64,000 nt of DNA from Paulinella micropora (GCA_009731375.1 BJOX01000202.1:288608-352607), one strand, 5' to 3'. Counted from the stretch's first letter, positions 10,330 to 20,909 are shown. Numbers and translations: made by a program. Notes: a model not told the origin generated them from the letters alone.

Positions 10330-11358
10330 TCATTGGGAACACAAAATACGAGCATCTATGGTCCCAGGTCTGCAATTGATGCTAACTGTCTCCAGAGTTC
10401 CTAGATTGACCAACTTGATACGTACGCCATCGACCAATTTGAGATTGAGCTTCTGAGTGCGTTCCAAACCTCCAGCTGCATTTCGAAGCGGTTCGCCGAA
10501 TGCCAACACGCAAGCAACCGAACTGCTTGCTTCTATGCTTCTTTCACGCCAGTGCCGAACTTTTCTGCGAGCGAAACCGTTCCCCGATCTTTCCCAATTA
10601 AAGCTGAAGGCTAGTAAGTCGGTGTTCTCCACCTGCCATTTGAAATTCTTGATCGATGCATTCCAGTCAATAAGGTGCACGTAAACGCTGCGTAAACGCC
10701 TGTTGCTGTTTGTGGTTCTAGATCTGGTGGTCCTGATTTTGTTTCCGACCTTGCTGGCGTTTCTGGAGCTGCTGGCGCTGTTGTTAAGGTTGCTGCTGCT
10801 GGTGTTGATGCTGATGTTGTTGCAGGTGATGGTGCCGGTGGTGTTGTTGGTGCCGTGCCTGCTAACACCGTGTGGGCATCCAATCTGACCCTTTATCAAC
10901 AGTTCATATATTGAATGCTCTAGCTGAACATCAGTGCGGCTCAGTAAGTTCCAGTGTTTGGGTATGAACTTCGAGTAGTCAGAAACATAATCACTTAAAC
11001 TACTATCCATTGCAGGAAGACATGGCAACAAAAATTGGGGGTCGATCAGCCACAGCCTAGGGACGTGGCAGACTCCGATCGAATCCAAATCGCAAATGGA
11101 ACTGCTTGCATAATTCATTACAGTTAGCCTAAGCCAGGGTCGTTCTCTTTCATGCCACATAGACTCTTGTTGACCTACGTTATGATCCCAACCGTAGTTC
11201 CTCAAGAGATATAAAGCAAGCGGCCTTGTGTGTGGGTCAACATCCCGATCCACAACACCAAGTAATTGATGCGATCCAGATCTGCGTGCTCTAGCGGTTT
11301 TCCGTAGAGCGACAGCACCACAAATCAAACGCCCAGGGTAACTTGTTCCCACTGCCAC
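10330..11358 (-). CDS. Hypothetical protein, C-terminal part of F-box gene?
   Basis: A 342-codon frame that overlaps the F-box ORF upstream by 68 bp in another frame. The N-terminal 140 residues look globular (for example VVDRDVDPHTRPLALYLLRN). A Ser/Thr/Asn-rich stretch at residues about 165-220 is the antisense reading of a GCTGGT-like repeat and may be an insertion or intron. The C-terminal ~110 residues again look globular. It most likely continues the F-box gene after a frameshift or intron near 11,330. No family recognised. Confidence 0.45.
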   Translation of the reverse strand: MAVGTSYPGRLICGAVALRKTARARRSGSHQLLGVVDRDVDPHTRPLALYLLRNYGWDHNVGQQESMWHERERPWLRLTVMNYASSSICDLDSIGVCHVPRLWLIDPQFLLPCLPAMDSSLSDYVSDYSKFIPKHWNLLSRTDVQLEHSIYELLIKGQIGCPHGVSRHGTNNTTGTITCNNISINTSSSNLNNSASSSRNASKVGNKIRTTRSRTTNSNRRLRSVYVHLIDWNASIKNFKWQVENTDLLAFSFNWERSGNGFARRKVRHWRERSIEASSSVACVLAFGEPLRNAAGGLERTQKLNLKLVDGVRIKLVNLGTLETVSINCRPGTIDARILCSQ

Positions 11359-12364
11359 TTGTATGCATATTTTCCAAGAAGTAGTGTTGGAGGTGGTGTC
11401 GCAAATTCATCACAGACTGTCTGGTAGTTGACGTACAGTGGCCCGCGCCAAAAATATGTGTTCCAGTTCCGCACAAGTTCCGGCCATGCGACCTGATGCA
11501 TTTTACATCAAGAATCCAAATTAAATGTTGCAAACAGTAGCAACTGCACCAGCACCGGAAGCAATTATTTTCTGCTAACAGCTGCAGCACCAACAGCACG
11601 ACCAGCAAAATCACCGGCAACGTTAACATCACCAGCAATACCGCCAGCAATGTCACAACCAGCAATACCAACACCACCAGCAACACCACCAGCAACAAAC
11701 CAACCAGCAACTTGACCTCATGCTCTTTACATACAGATCTGCTCTTGCAATTCCACAAAACCTTGAGCAATTTGCTGATGCCTTGGCCGTGGGGACATAT
11801 CATCAAATCGCTCGCTGTTTTGGCTTCCTCCCACAGCCGTTTTCTTGCTTCGTGACCACGCCTTTCTCCAGGACGACGGCCGTCGGCCGGTCGCGCCGCT
11901 TCCTGCTTGCCACCGTCGCACAAGGTGACCGTCGGGGTCTCGCCCGTTTGTGCAATCAACAGGTGCAGAAATAGTACCCAGCTTCGGTATATTAACGCTC
12001 GCACTCTTGAAATTTTTCTGTGGAAAAAGTATCTCGACAACGCTTGCAGCGCTAGGTGCTCCTCCGGGACCAAGAAAGACCAGATTTTTTCCAAAAGATC
12101 TTCGGGAAACTCTTTGTGAGAAAGTCCAATTAATTGATCTTGGTGAGTACGCTTTTGTCTTCGCAGAAGAGCGCTGGTCCTGGGTTGCGCTTCTCCCCCC
12201 TCTACCGGAACCTCCTTTCCTCCTCTACATCCTCTACATCCTCGTGCGACATGTCTGCGGTCCCGGAGCCTCAAATTCCGGCAGGACGTGGACATTTCAT
12301 TCGAGGGGGGGTCTACACCATCCAAATCGAAGACACTGACATTGACAGTTTTATGTGTATCCAT
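11291..12364 (-). CDS. F-box protein
   Basis: A 357-codon frame. Residues about 85-125 match an F-box: EFPEDLLEKIWSFLVPEEHL, then LQALSRYFFHRKI, with the usual Leu-Pro-like start, hydrophobic core and SR-F ending. F-box proteins link SKP1-cullin ubiquitin ligases to substrates. Residues about 225-275 are a Leu/Val-rich run encoded by a GCTGGT-type repeat (11,570-11,710), probably an intron or insertion rather than protein. No LRR, WD40 or Kelch repeats are seen after the F-box. It is divergent in direction with the plus-strand integrase gene set starting 60 bp away. Confidence 0.6.
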   Translation of the reverse strand: MDTHKTVNVSVFDLDGVDPPSNEMSTSCRNLRLRDRRHVARGCRGCRGGKEVPVEGGEAQPRTSALLRRQKRTHQDQLIGLSHKEFPEDLLEKIWSFLVPEEHLALQALSRYFFHRKISRVRALIYRSWVLFLHLLIAQTGETPTVTLCDGGKQEAARPADGRRPGERRGHEARKRLWEEAKTASDLMICPHGQGISKLLKVLWNCKSRSVCKEHEVKLLVGLLLVVLLVVLVLLVVTLLAVLLVMLTLPVILLVVLLVLQLLAENNCFRCWCSCYCLQHLIWILDVKCIRSHGRNLCGTGTHIFGAGHCTSTTRQSVMNLRHHLQHYFLENMHTSGSGNKLPWAFDLWCCRSTENR

Positions 12365-12424
12365 GTCATATTAAACTACTCGCCACCGGGCGCACTTCTT
12401 TTCAACGAAGTTTGACTGGGAAAG

Positions 12425-13288
12425 ATGGAAGCTCTTTTCGAAGTTGTACACATTGTTGGGAGGCAACCGGAAGTTGCACACAAATTCCGCGGGTATGATT
12501 ACCCCCGGCTCCAACAGTTTCTGAATGGGGCAGAGGGCCCACCCGCGAAGAAAAAGCTATACACCCCTTGGATCTCACAGAAAACGTTGCTAGAGAAATT
12601 CGTGAAAAAACAGCGCCGGTGTATGATGGTGTTGGATGCTACATCGTGGCTGCGAGGCGACGATGACACCCATTGGATGCAAGGATTGCCCACTAGCTGG
12701 GCCAACCTGTTTACAGACCCTGACTTAACGCCAGAGTTGGAGGAAAATCTAAACTGGGAATGGACGGAAAACGAAGACGACCTGGCCAAGTATATGAATC
12801 CTACCAGTATGTGCGCGGAAGATCAGCACGCGCTGGTTCCGTCATCCTCTTCCTCCTCTTCCTCCTCTTCCCCCTCTTCCTCCTCTGACGAGGAAGAGGA
12901 CGACGAGGAAGACAATCAGGCAAAGTCACGGAGAGGAAGCAACCGGGGAAAGGATGGATCACGCCGACGCTCGGGGCAAGAGAAAGGGAAAGAGGGAGGA
13001 AAGAAAGAGGAAGAAGACGAGGAGGAAGAGAACGAGGGGGAAGAGCACGAGGAGGAAGAGCACGAGGAGGAAGAGCACGAGGAGGCTATAGACGATGGAA
13101 GGAAAATCAAGAACGCGGAGGAATCAAGCAAGAGGGAAGAGGAGCAAGAGGCCGAGAAGGAAGAAAAAGAAATGGTAGAAGAAGATGAGGATGACAAAGA
13201 TACGAGTGCCTCCAAGAAAAACAAACCATTTATTAGACTAAGCCAGGGAGGAATCAAGGGAGGAGGAGGAGGAAGACGAAGAGAATGA
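12425..13288 (+). CDS. N-terminal ORF of the integrase-protease element
   Basis: A 287-codon frame. Residues 1-130 look like a folded domain I do not recognise (Trp-rich, e.g. TPWISQKTLLEKF, DATSWLRGDDD, LNWEWTENEDDLAKY). A 16-residue Ser/Pro tract follows, then a long acidic and Lys-rich tail. It ends at a TGA where the reading frame is lost; the same acidic character continues in another frame to about 13,560, so it was probably longer and perhaps joined to the integrase. No Gag-type zinc knuckle is seen. Confidence 0.5.
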   Translation: MEALFEVVHIVGRQPEVAHKFRGYDYPRLQQFLNGAEGPPAKKKLYTPWISQKTLLEKFVKKQRRCMMVLDATSWLRGDDDTHWMQGLPTSWANLFTDPDLTPELEENLNWEWTENEDDLAKYMNPTSMCAEDQHALVPSSSSSSSSSSPSSSSDEEEDDEEDNQAKSRRGSNRGKDGSRRRSGQEKGKEGGKKEEEDEEEENEGEEHEEEEHEEEEHEEAIDDGRKIKNAEESSKREEEQEAEKEEKEMVEEDEDDKDTSASKKNKPFIRLSQGGIKGGGGGRRRE

Positions 13289-13299
13289 AACAGAAGAGG

Positions 13300-15114
13300 A
13301 CAAAGTGAAAAAAAGTGCGAGGAGGAAAAGCAACAGGAAGAAGAGGATGAGGAGGGACAATAACAGGAGACAAAAGAGGGTGAGGAGGGACAAGAAGAGG
13401 AGGGAAGTGACAAAGAGAAAGACAAAGAGGGGAAAAACGAGGAGGATCGGAGGAAGAAAAAAGAGGACGAGGAGGAAGAAAACGAGGAGGAGGAAGATGA
13501 TGAGGAGGAAGAGGACGAGGAGGAAGAGGACGAGGGAGGAGGAGGAAGTGACACTCGCAAGAAAAAAAAACGGAGGAAGGCAAAACGACGGGTACGCGGA
13601 AAGGCTACTTCACGACGTAGGTCCAAGAAATCCAAGAAAGCCAAGGTTTGCGACGGGGTGGGGAAGGTAGGCAGGAAGCTTCGCCGCAAGGGTTACACCG
13701 AGGAAGAGCTAAAAGAGGTGGGTGATGGAAAACTCGCGGACGCAGTCAAGCAGTACTTGCGGGAAAAATCGATTTACCGCACGTATTTGTCTGATACTGA
13801 ATGGAGCAAGGCCATCGAGGAAGTCTAAGCGTGGAAAAAGCTACCGATAAGTGAAGCCACAGAATTCTTCTACCGGAAGTATGAGCAATTCAAGAAAACT
13901 TGCCAGCAGCTGGTGGTGGTAAGGCAGGATAAGGAGGGTAAGGAGGCGCTGTACCTCGTGATCCATCGAAGATCAAGAGTAGCACGTGACAAGAAAAATG
14001 GAGGGTGGGTGAAAAACCTGGACAAGGTGAACGCTGCTTTGAAACAAGTTAGTGCATAGTAATACCAGGACCCGGCCGCGGAGGCAGAGCTGAAGGAAGC
14101 AACAAGTGAGCTCGCGACAAAGAGTCTCAACAAGGCGCTGCCACAAGGGTCCGTGGCTACCTACAGGAGGGTCATGCGGCTGCGTGATCTTCTGCCAGTG
14201 CTGCATCTCGCGCATGCACATGAAGGAAGCAAGACCCACACCAAGGGAGCCAAGGCTATGCACAGTAACGTGGAAGAAACCTACTCGAACCTTCCACGAG
14301 ACCTGTGCCAAGTGTACAGTAGGTACTGCAAGGGATGCCTCCTTAACACGAACAAACATCGACCTTCTCAACCACGACCTATCCACAGACCGATGTGCAT
14401 GTTTTTCAAGTACTACATGCTCCAGTTTGATTGTTTCAAGGATGGGAAGCACTGGGTGGTTCTGGCTGGAGACCACGCAACCAAGATGTACTGGGCAAAG
14501 CATCTTGTATCAAGCAAGGGCAAAGACCTTAAAAATCCAAACTCCCGTGCAGTGGCAGAATTTTTTGAGCATGTCATGCAGTTGCTGTTCGAAGCTGGCA
14601 TGACATGCTCACCTATCGTGTACGTGGACCACGGCATGGCGCAAGGAGTTCTTCGGGGAGTTTGTTAAGATTTGGGAAAGAGACTGGGGCGCCAGCAGGG
14701 CAGCAGGCAACTTGAGGCGGTCGAAGATCAGGAGGCCGCAGGGACGGGGTTTCATCGAGCGAGGGGTTTCATCGAGCGAGGGGTTTCTATCCTCAGGCGG
14801 CAGAGAAGGAGCATGTTCCCGGACATTGGTGATGTGGAGACGTATCCGAAGCAACTACAGCGAACGATAGAGGCCTTGAATTACAAAAAAAGAGTCAGCG
14901 AGGATGGGGACACACCAGTGCAAAGTGAGCAGGTCTTTCCTGTTTCTTTTTTTTGTGATTCAAGGACTCCTTTGGGTTATGATAAAAATCTGTCTTGGGT
15001 GCAGACTATGCTGAAGGCAATGCCAGGTGCATCTATCGACCTGAACCTCGGCATCGGTGCGGAGGACGACGAAGTGGACCTGGGCGTACTGGAGGAGTTG
15101 CCGGACGATTTGTA
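13300..15114 (+). pseudogene. DDE (rve-type) integrase, N-terminal and core domains
   Basis: One frame from about 13,320 to 14,640 encodes an acidic/basic linker and a helical region, then an integrase zinc finger (His residues near 14,210-14,260, YCKGC at 14,324-14,338) and the catalytic core. The first Asp is in LQFDCF (14,429), a second in IVYVDHG (14,627). A frameshift follows. The Glu lies in RGFIERG (14,757), within a typical PQG-x-GF-x-ER ending. In-frame stops at 13,362, 13,826, 14,057 and 14,060, a frameshift near 14,640 and a 17-bp duplication at 14,746-14,779 disable it. After the core the frame is acidic up to a TAA at 15,112. Ginger/TDD- or KRBA2-like transposon integrases share this layout; the exact family is not decided. 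Confidence 0.7.
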
Positions 15115-15236
15115 ACAAGCAGACGAGTCGGAGGCGGACAGCACGGAGTGGGATTTTGTTGCTGACGATGACAGTGAAGAGGACGGAGACGACAGCGATA
15201 GCCGGAAGGGCAAGAAGGGGACAACAAACTAAAACT

Positions 15237-15843
15237 CGCTGGCCGACACCTGACGGAGGACGACAAGGCATCGTACAGGTGGGACAAGGAAGAGTGGGAA
15301 GCGAAACTGACCCAGAAGGAGTTGGTGGCCTCCAAGCTGGCGAGCATGCAAAAAATGATCGCCAAACGTGACAGGGAAATTGCGGTGACCGCTCAGGACA
15401 TACGTGTTGGCGACACTGTGTTTTTGTTTCCAGAGACACAAGACTTCACCACCAAGAACAAGCATTGGAAATGTGCGCGTATACCAGCCGTAGTGTGGTC
15501 TATCAAGGACAAGGAGGCAAAAAGCAAGAAGCAACGGTTGCCTCAGGATGGGGTTGAAGAGAAGCGAAAACCGCGTCTGAGAAAACTCTACACTCTGGTT
15601 ACACATGGACAACTGGATGAACAGCAGTACCTTGACAGGATCACCCTAGTTCCGAAGCGGGACCGTGACACGTTTGGACTTTTCGGGGAGCTGATGTCAC
15701 AGTATAGGAAGTTGAAGCAGTCGATGCGCAGAAAACCACTCATGTCGGACTACACGATCCGGATCCAGAAAGTCACTGTTGCGCAGTTGTGTAAAGCACA
15801 CATGCTGATGGCCGATGATGACGAGAGTGAACGAGCTGCCAAG
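15237..15843 (+). pseudogene. Integrase C-terminal SH3-like domain region
   Basis: The frame, open from about 15,237, has a charged helical start and then, from about 15,385, DIRVGDTVFLFPETQ, WKCARIPAVVW and LYTLVTHGQL...ITLVP. This is the pattern of the small beta-barrel that follows the catalytic core in retroviral-type integrases and binds DNA. It is separated from the core by a one-base frameshift near 15,215. It ends in TGA, where an overlapping frame (from 15,815) continues into the protease. Confidence 0.6.
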
Positions 15844-17524
15844 GAACACTGAATGTCAGGGGAGGACGATTGCCCAAAACATGAAGATGGCGGAGCCAGA
15901 ACCAGTGATGGAAAGTTTGCAAGGGATTGATAGTGATCAGCAGCGTACACAAGGCAAGCGCAAGGCCAAGATAGTAGTGATCACAACCGCGATACCTGTC
16001 GGTGACAAGCAACGCAGCGACAAGTCTACGTCTTCGGGGACAACACTTGACGCAGGCAAGCGGCACTATTGGACCAAGGCGCTCCCTGCGAACCTACGGC
16101 TGAAGAAACTTATGCCTGCACCGGGCGGCAATCCCATTACAAAAAGCAGCAAGCGATGACCATCAGGCAACAATGGCAAACCAACGGGAGTGGAACCTGG
16201 CAACAACACCAACCAAAAGGCTGCACGCCAGGGAGCAGGAAAAGGCGCGGAAGCAGGAAAAAAGTCCCGCCGGAAGCCTGCAATGAAGCGGTCTGATGAC
16301 AGGCTTACCTACGCGGGGCTGGTCAACACAGGGAATACATGCTGCATAAACGCCCCGGTGGTTTGTGAGTTTGCTTTTTCAAGTAATGTGCAGCAGCAAA
16401 GAGCTTGTACCAGGAGTTCCTGCCCGGACTGTGCCCTGAAGAAGCTGAGCCACAACGTACATGGTGTGAGGGCAACCTGGAAAGGAGTTGTTGACGCAAG
16501 CAATACGTGGCGTTTTTTGCGTGTGCAAAATATTGGTGTCCAGCAAGACGCTATGGAATTACTTGCAGGTATGCTAGAAGTGGTACGTGGTGTGATCAGG
16601 AAGGAATGGCTTTCCAAGCTACCTACTTGTGGAGGCAGGCCCACCAAGAGGGATTACCTGGTCGCCTTAGACTCTAAGGAAGCGAGGATACAGGAACATT
16701 TTGCAGCCAAGGAACTGTTTGTGGTCCGCAGCTTTGCGTGCAGAAAGTGTGGGGCACGGAACAGGTGGATCAACCAACAAGGTAACCTGGAAGAACACGG
16801 GCTGTGGGATTTGCCGCTGCACCCTGTGTCAGAGGACGAAAGGAAACAGAGCGTGACGAAAATGTTGCAGCTTGCGTTTGCGCCATATGTGCAAGACGAG
16901 ACAAGCCGGTACAATTGTCGGCGTTGCGGTCCCATTCAGAACGAGCAAGTGATAACAACGCCTCAGTAGTTCAAACACCGTTGGCCGAAAAAGCTACGAC
17001 TCAGTATTTCAAGGGGAGCGTACCTCAAGAGTCTGGAACAGGATGTACTGGGGAATCCGAAAACGGACACTTGGATCATGACATGGCCAGTGCATGTGCC
17101 GTTGGAGTTTGCTGTGCCGCTGGCGGATGTCTGGGACCCGAGCGCGTGGGAACCAAGTCGCCTGACGGGTGCCGGGTCGGGTAGGAAGTACCGGCTGAAA
17201 TCAATTGTAGTGCACGATGAGTCCTCCAGCTGCCGGCATGGGCACTACTGGGCGATTGTGTGGTGTCCGATTCTGGAGAGGTGGTTGCGGGTGGACGACC
17301 ATCGTGTTACTGTCATGCCTGACTATTGGAGACCGGATGGACCACATACTGCGTCCAAGTGGGAGAGTGCGAAGAAGCAACCCGGTATGGTGGCTGCAGT
17401 GTTTTACGAAAGGGATGAGCCTGAGGTGGAACGGGATATCTCCTGTCAGGGGATGCAGCATAGTGTTAACTACGAAAACTATCGAACGCTACTGTCTCTG
17501 GTAAGGATCCCACGAAACCTCTAG
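15815..17524 (+). pseudogene. Ubiquitin-specific protease (USP, peptidase C19)
   Basis: One frame with two in-frame stops (TGA 16,157; TAG 16,967). A basic linker is followed by a USP fold: Cys box GLVNTGNTCCINA (Cys codon about 16,340), QQDAMELLAGML, two C-x2-C zinc-finger halves (CRKC about 16,740, CRRC about 16,918), His box SSCRHGHYWAIVW (catalytic His about 17,243) and WLRVDD as third-residue region. Length of about 400 residues is normal for a USP core. USPs remove ubiquitin from proteins and are rare in transposons. It follows the integrase on the same strand within a few bases, so a fused or co-expressed product is likely. The final stop is TAG at 17,522. Confidence 0.75.
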
Positions 17525-17686
17525 CTGAGTGATGTATGAAAAACGAGATGCATGTATGTGCTCATTGAAACTCTGAACAGTGAAGGGCTATGAGCACAGT
17601 GTATGAAGGAAATGAACACGAGAGAGTATGTTCTTGTTATGGTATTGCAGGCTTGGTGGGCTTGGTGTGAGTAGGTCCCCACGAAG

Positions 17687-18439
17687 TTGCTGATGGCGGC
17701 ACAAGTAAGGATAGGCGTACAAAGCGAAGAGTTCCAGAGGCTGTTGAAACGGGAGCAAGAAGCGGTCATGAAGGCAGCCGGAGAAGAAAACACTGACACC
17801 GGCATGATGGACACGCGAGTGCCGATGGCGGTTGAGGTCAAGAAGCAGGTGTACGTAGGAACAATCACGGAGGCGGCCTCGGATTTTTCGAGTGGTGAGA
17901 TACACGTGTGGCACCCGGACGGAATTCGCGCTGCACAGATAGCGACCAGGAAACACAAGCAAGCTCCTCATGGTTTGTATAAAACACTGGCGCCCTTGTA
18001 TGTGGATGGGGATAAAAACCCCCAGTATTTGGTGAGTCACAGCATAGATCGAGCCAGGAATGTGACAGACCCCTGGGCGGTGTCGATGCAATGGGACAAG
18101 AACTGCACTGTGATAAGCAAAATCATCCGCATGACGACTAGGTCTGAGTCAGGACGTATGGACAGAGCGCAGTGGCAAGCTTTGAGTGAGTATGTCACAA
18201 ACAGGAAACCTTTGCAATTTTACGTTCTGAGAGAGAAGGAAAGGAAAAACAAGAAGGTGAACAAGAAGAGACAGTCAAGCCAAGAGGCGGACGAAGAAGA
18301 TGACATTCATAGCAGGGAAGCGGCTTAATATGCTTCACTAGCAGCAGTGAAGGTGGGGGATGGAAACCACGGGTCTGAGAGGCAAGCGCGTGAGAACAGG
18401 AACCTGGAAAGGGGAAGTACTTTTCCCGGATCCAGAACC

Positions 18440-18498
<59 letters not shown>

Positions 18499-18679
18499 CA
18501 GCGGCACCGTTACTAGTAGGGGAAGTGAAGCAACAAGAAACAAGAATACGCGCAGGCGCGTAATAACATTCATGAGGGAAGAGGACGTGGAAGCAATCCT
18601 GGCGAAAAAACCGCGTCCTGTGGACTCTGACGAGGAACTAGAGGAATGGCCTAAACAAAACGGCTGGCTATCAGAGTAA
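17687..18679 (+). pseudogene. Hypothetical ORF of the integrase-USP element
   Basis: A frame of about 330 codons split by one TAA at 18,326. The first 150 residues look folded (e.g. VEVKKQVYVGTITEAASDF, GEIHVWHPDG, WAVSMQWDKNCTVISK). Then comes a Lys-rich region, a poly-Ser tract from an (AGT)n repeat, and a short acidic end, SDEELEEWPKQNGWLSE. The end resembles the SDEEIDEWAKRRG peptide encoded in the duplicated segment at 19.1 and 19.6 kb. No family recognised. Confidence 0.45.
18430..18500. repeat. AGT trinucleotide tract
   Basis: About twenty AGT units inside the ORF at 17,687-18,679, read there as poly-Ser. Confidence 0.9.
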
Positions 18680-18769
18680 CGGCTGAAATGTCACGGCCCC
18701 CTCGTCCAGAGTCTAACGTAGTTTGGTTGTGACCCCATGATTCATGAATGAAAGTGCCATACTCCCTCT

Positions 18770-18872
18770 CTCTTTCCCTCTCTAGATCTCTCTCTCTCTC
18801 TCTCACTCTCTCCCTCTCTCTCTCCCTCTCTCTCTCACTCTCTCTCTGTGTTTCTCTCTCTCTCCCTGTGTG

Positions 18873-18911
<39 letters not shown>

Positions 18912-18982
18912 CCCTCTCTCTGTGTCCCTCTCTCTCTGTGTTCCTCTGTCTGTGTTCCTCTGTCTGTGTCCCTCTCTCTCGG

Positions 18983-19065
<83 letters not shown>

Positions 19066-19084
19066 TTTTTCTCTCTCTCTTCTT

Positions 19085-19125
<41 letters not shown>

Positions 19126-19437
19126 GAGGAAATAGATGAATGGGCTAAACGACGGGGCATCTCTTCCTCTCCTGCTTTTTCCCTTTCTTCTTCTTCTTCT
19201 TCTTCTTCTTCTTCTTCTTCTTCTTCTTCTTCTTCTTCTTCTTCTTCTTCTTCTTCTTCTTCTTCTTCTTCTTCTTCTTCTTCTTCTTTTTCTTCTTCTG
19301 CTTCTTCTTCTACTTCTACTACTATCTCATCCTCTTCTTGTTCCCGTTCCTTTTCCTCTTCCTCATCTTGTTGTTCGGCCACAGCGGGTACGAAACGAAG
19401 CGCTGGGTCCCAAGTAAACAAGGATGAAGAACGCAAG

Positions 19438-19532
<95 letters not shown>

Positions 19533-19551
19533 TTTTTCTCTCTCTCTTCTT

Positions 19552-19592
<41 letters not shown>

Positions 19593-19904
19593 GAGGAAAT
19601 AGATGAATGGGCTAAACGACGGGGCATCTCTTCCTCTCCTGCTTTTTCCCTTTCTTCTTCTTCTTCTTCTTCTTCTTCTTCTTCTTCTTCTTCTTCTTCT
19701 TCTTCTTCTTCTTCTTCTTCTTCTTCTTCTTCTTCTTCTTCTTCTTCTTCTTCTTTTTCTTCTTCTGCTTCTTCTTCTACTTCTACTACTATCTCATCCT
19801 CTTCTTGTTCCCGTTCCTTTTCCTCTTCCTCATCTTGTTGTTCGGCCACAGCGGGTACGAAACGAAGCGCTGGGTCCCAAGTAAACAAGGATGAAGAACG
19901 CAAG

Positions 19905-19910
<6 letters not shown>
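18770..19910. repeat. CT/TTC low-complexity block with 467-bp tandem duplication
   Basis: (CT)n with GT and TT variants (18,770-19,120) leads into a segment that is present twice with a 467-bp offset. It holds gacgaggaaatagatgaatg, a (TTC)n run and acagcgggtacgaaacgaag; see 19,122 and 19,589. No difference is visible between copies. The plus frame reads SDEEIDEWAKRRG, then poly-Ser. It may be a duplicated exon of the ORF just upstream or just an expanded repeat. Confidence 0.8.
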
Positions 19911-19981
<71 letters not shown>

Positions 19982-20045
19982 ATATATATATTATATATAT
20001 GTATGTAAATTATATTATATATACATGTGTTTAGAAGCAGCATGA

Positions 20046-20651
20046 ATGCGTTTAGAATCCGAGTGTGCCAGGCGATCTTTTTGCTATTGTCGGCGTGGAC
20101 GCGAAATATATTATCACCCAGGGCTAAAAACTTCGCAGACAGACAAACTACTTCGAACTCGGTTCGAGGCAAAGCTTGCAGAGTATTCGGCAGCAGCACG
20201 TCACACTGCAATAACGTTCCCTCTACGAGGATCCTTCAGCATTCTAAGTAACCGTACGTCCAGAGCAATGTACAAATTTTTTTGCACACAAAACCCAACA
20301 AGCAAGGTAAAAAAACAAAGGAAAAAATATACTTCTATTGCAACTTCTAGTACTACTGTTAGTGCTTCTGTCCAAGCACTTACATCCGTCGCTAGCAATT
20401 CGTCACCGGAAGAACTTTCATGGAGTTGTGATGACAACTACAACGCCGCGGAGAAGGAGCACATAAGAAACATTATGAGAAAACCTCGTGGACTGGCGAA
20501 GTGGTTGGTTCAAAAACGTGCAGATTTCCTGATAAACATGTTGAGAAGATACCTCATGTGCCATGATTCTGCGTCGGACTCAGATAATAACAACAACAAC
20601 TTGTTGGTGATCGGGATGATGATGAGGAGAAAATCGCTTCAACCTCGTTGA
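20046..20651 (+). CDS. Hypothetical ORF
   Basis: A 201-codon frame of mixed composition directly after a GA/TA microsatellite. Its second half (e.g. DDNYNAAEKEHIRNIMRKP, GLAKWLVQKRADFLINMLRRY) looks like an amphipathic helical protein. It ends with Asn/Ser runs. It may be an exon of the same gene as 20,910-21,980. No family recognised. Confidence 0.3.
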   Translation: MRLESECARRSFCYCRRGREIYYHPGLKTSQTDKLLRTRFEAKLAEYSAAARHTAITFPLRGSFSILSNRTSRAMYKFFCTQNPTSKVKKQRKKYTSIATSSTTVSASVQALTSVASNSSPEELSWSCDDNYNAAEKEHIRNIMRKPRGLAKWLVQKRADFLINMLRRYLMCHDSASDSDNNNNNLLVIGMMMRRKSLQPR

Positions 20652-20909
20652 TAGATCTAGTAGATGTTGTGTCACACGCAGTGTGAGAAAATGGGCCTAG
20701 GGTACGGAGCTGGGTTGGGAACTCTTTGTGTAGGTAGGGACGGACCAGGAAAAAGTATGCATTCCATTTCTACTGTCCGAACTTTTTTGTTTGGACGAGT
20801 TGGTTCGTGAATTACGACAGGCATTACTTACACGTACAAAATTTGCAGTGCTGCGCGATAACTATCGCTTCACCACCGCGATAACTATCGCTTCACCACC
20901 GAGTTCCTG

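Noticed and set aside
13362-18328. Alternative nuclear genetic code (UAR read as amino acid)
   Set aside because: The skew to TAA/TAG is noted as a finding, but a TGA also interrupts the same gene, frameshifts are common, and R2 ends in TAG at its conserved C-terminus. Pseudogene decay explains it more simply.
18651-19903. Poly-Glu/Arg, poly-Ser and poly-Leu ORFs
   Set aside because: Products of CT, GA and TTC microsatellites in all frames; the only sequence of possible protein value is the short SDEEIDEWAKRRG segment.
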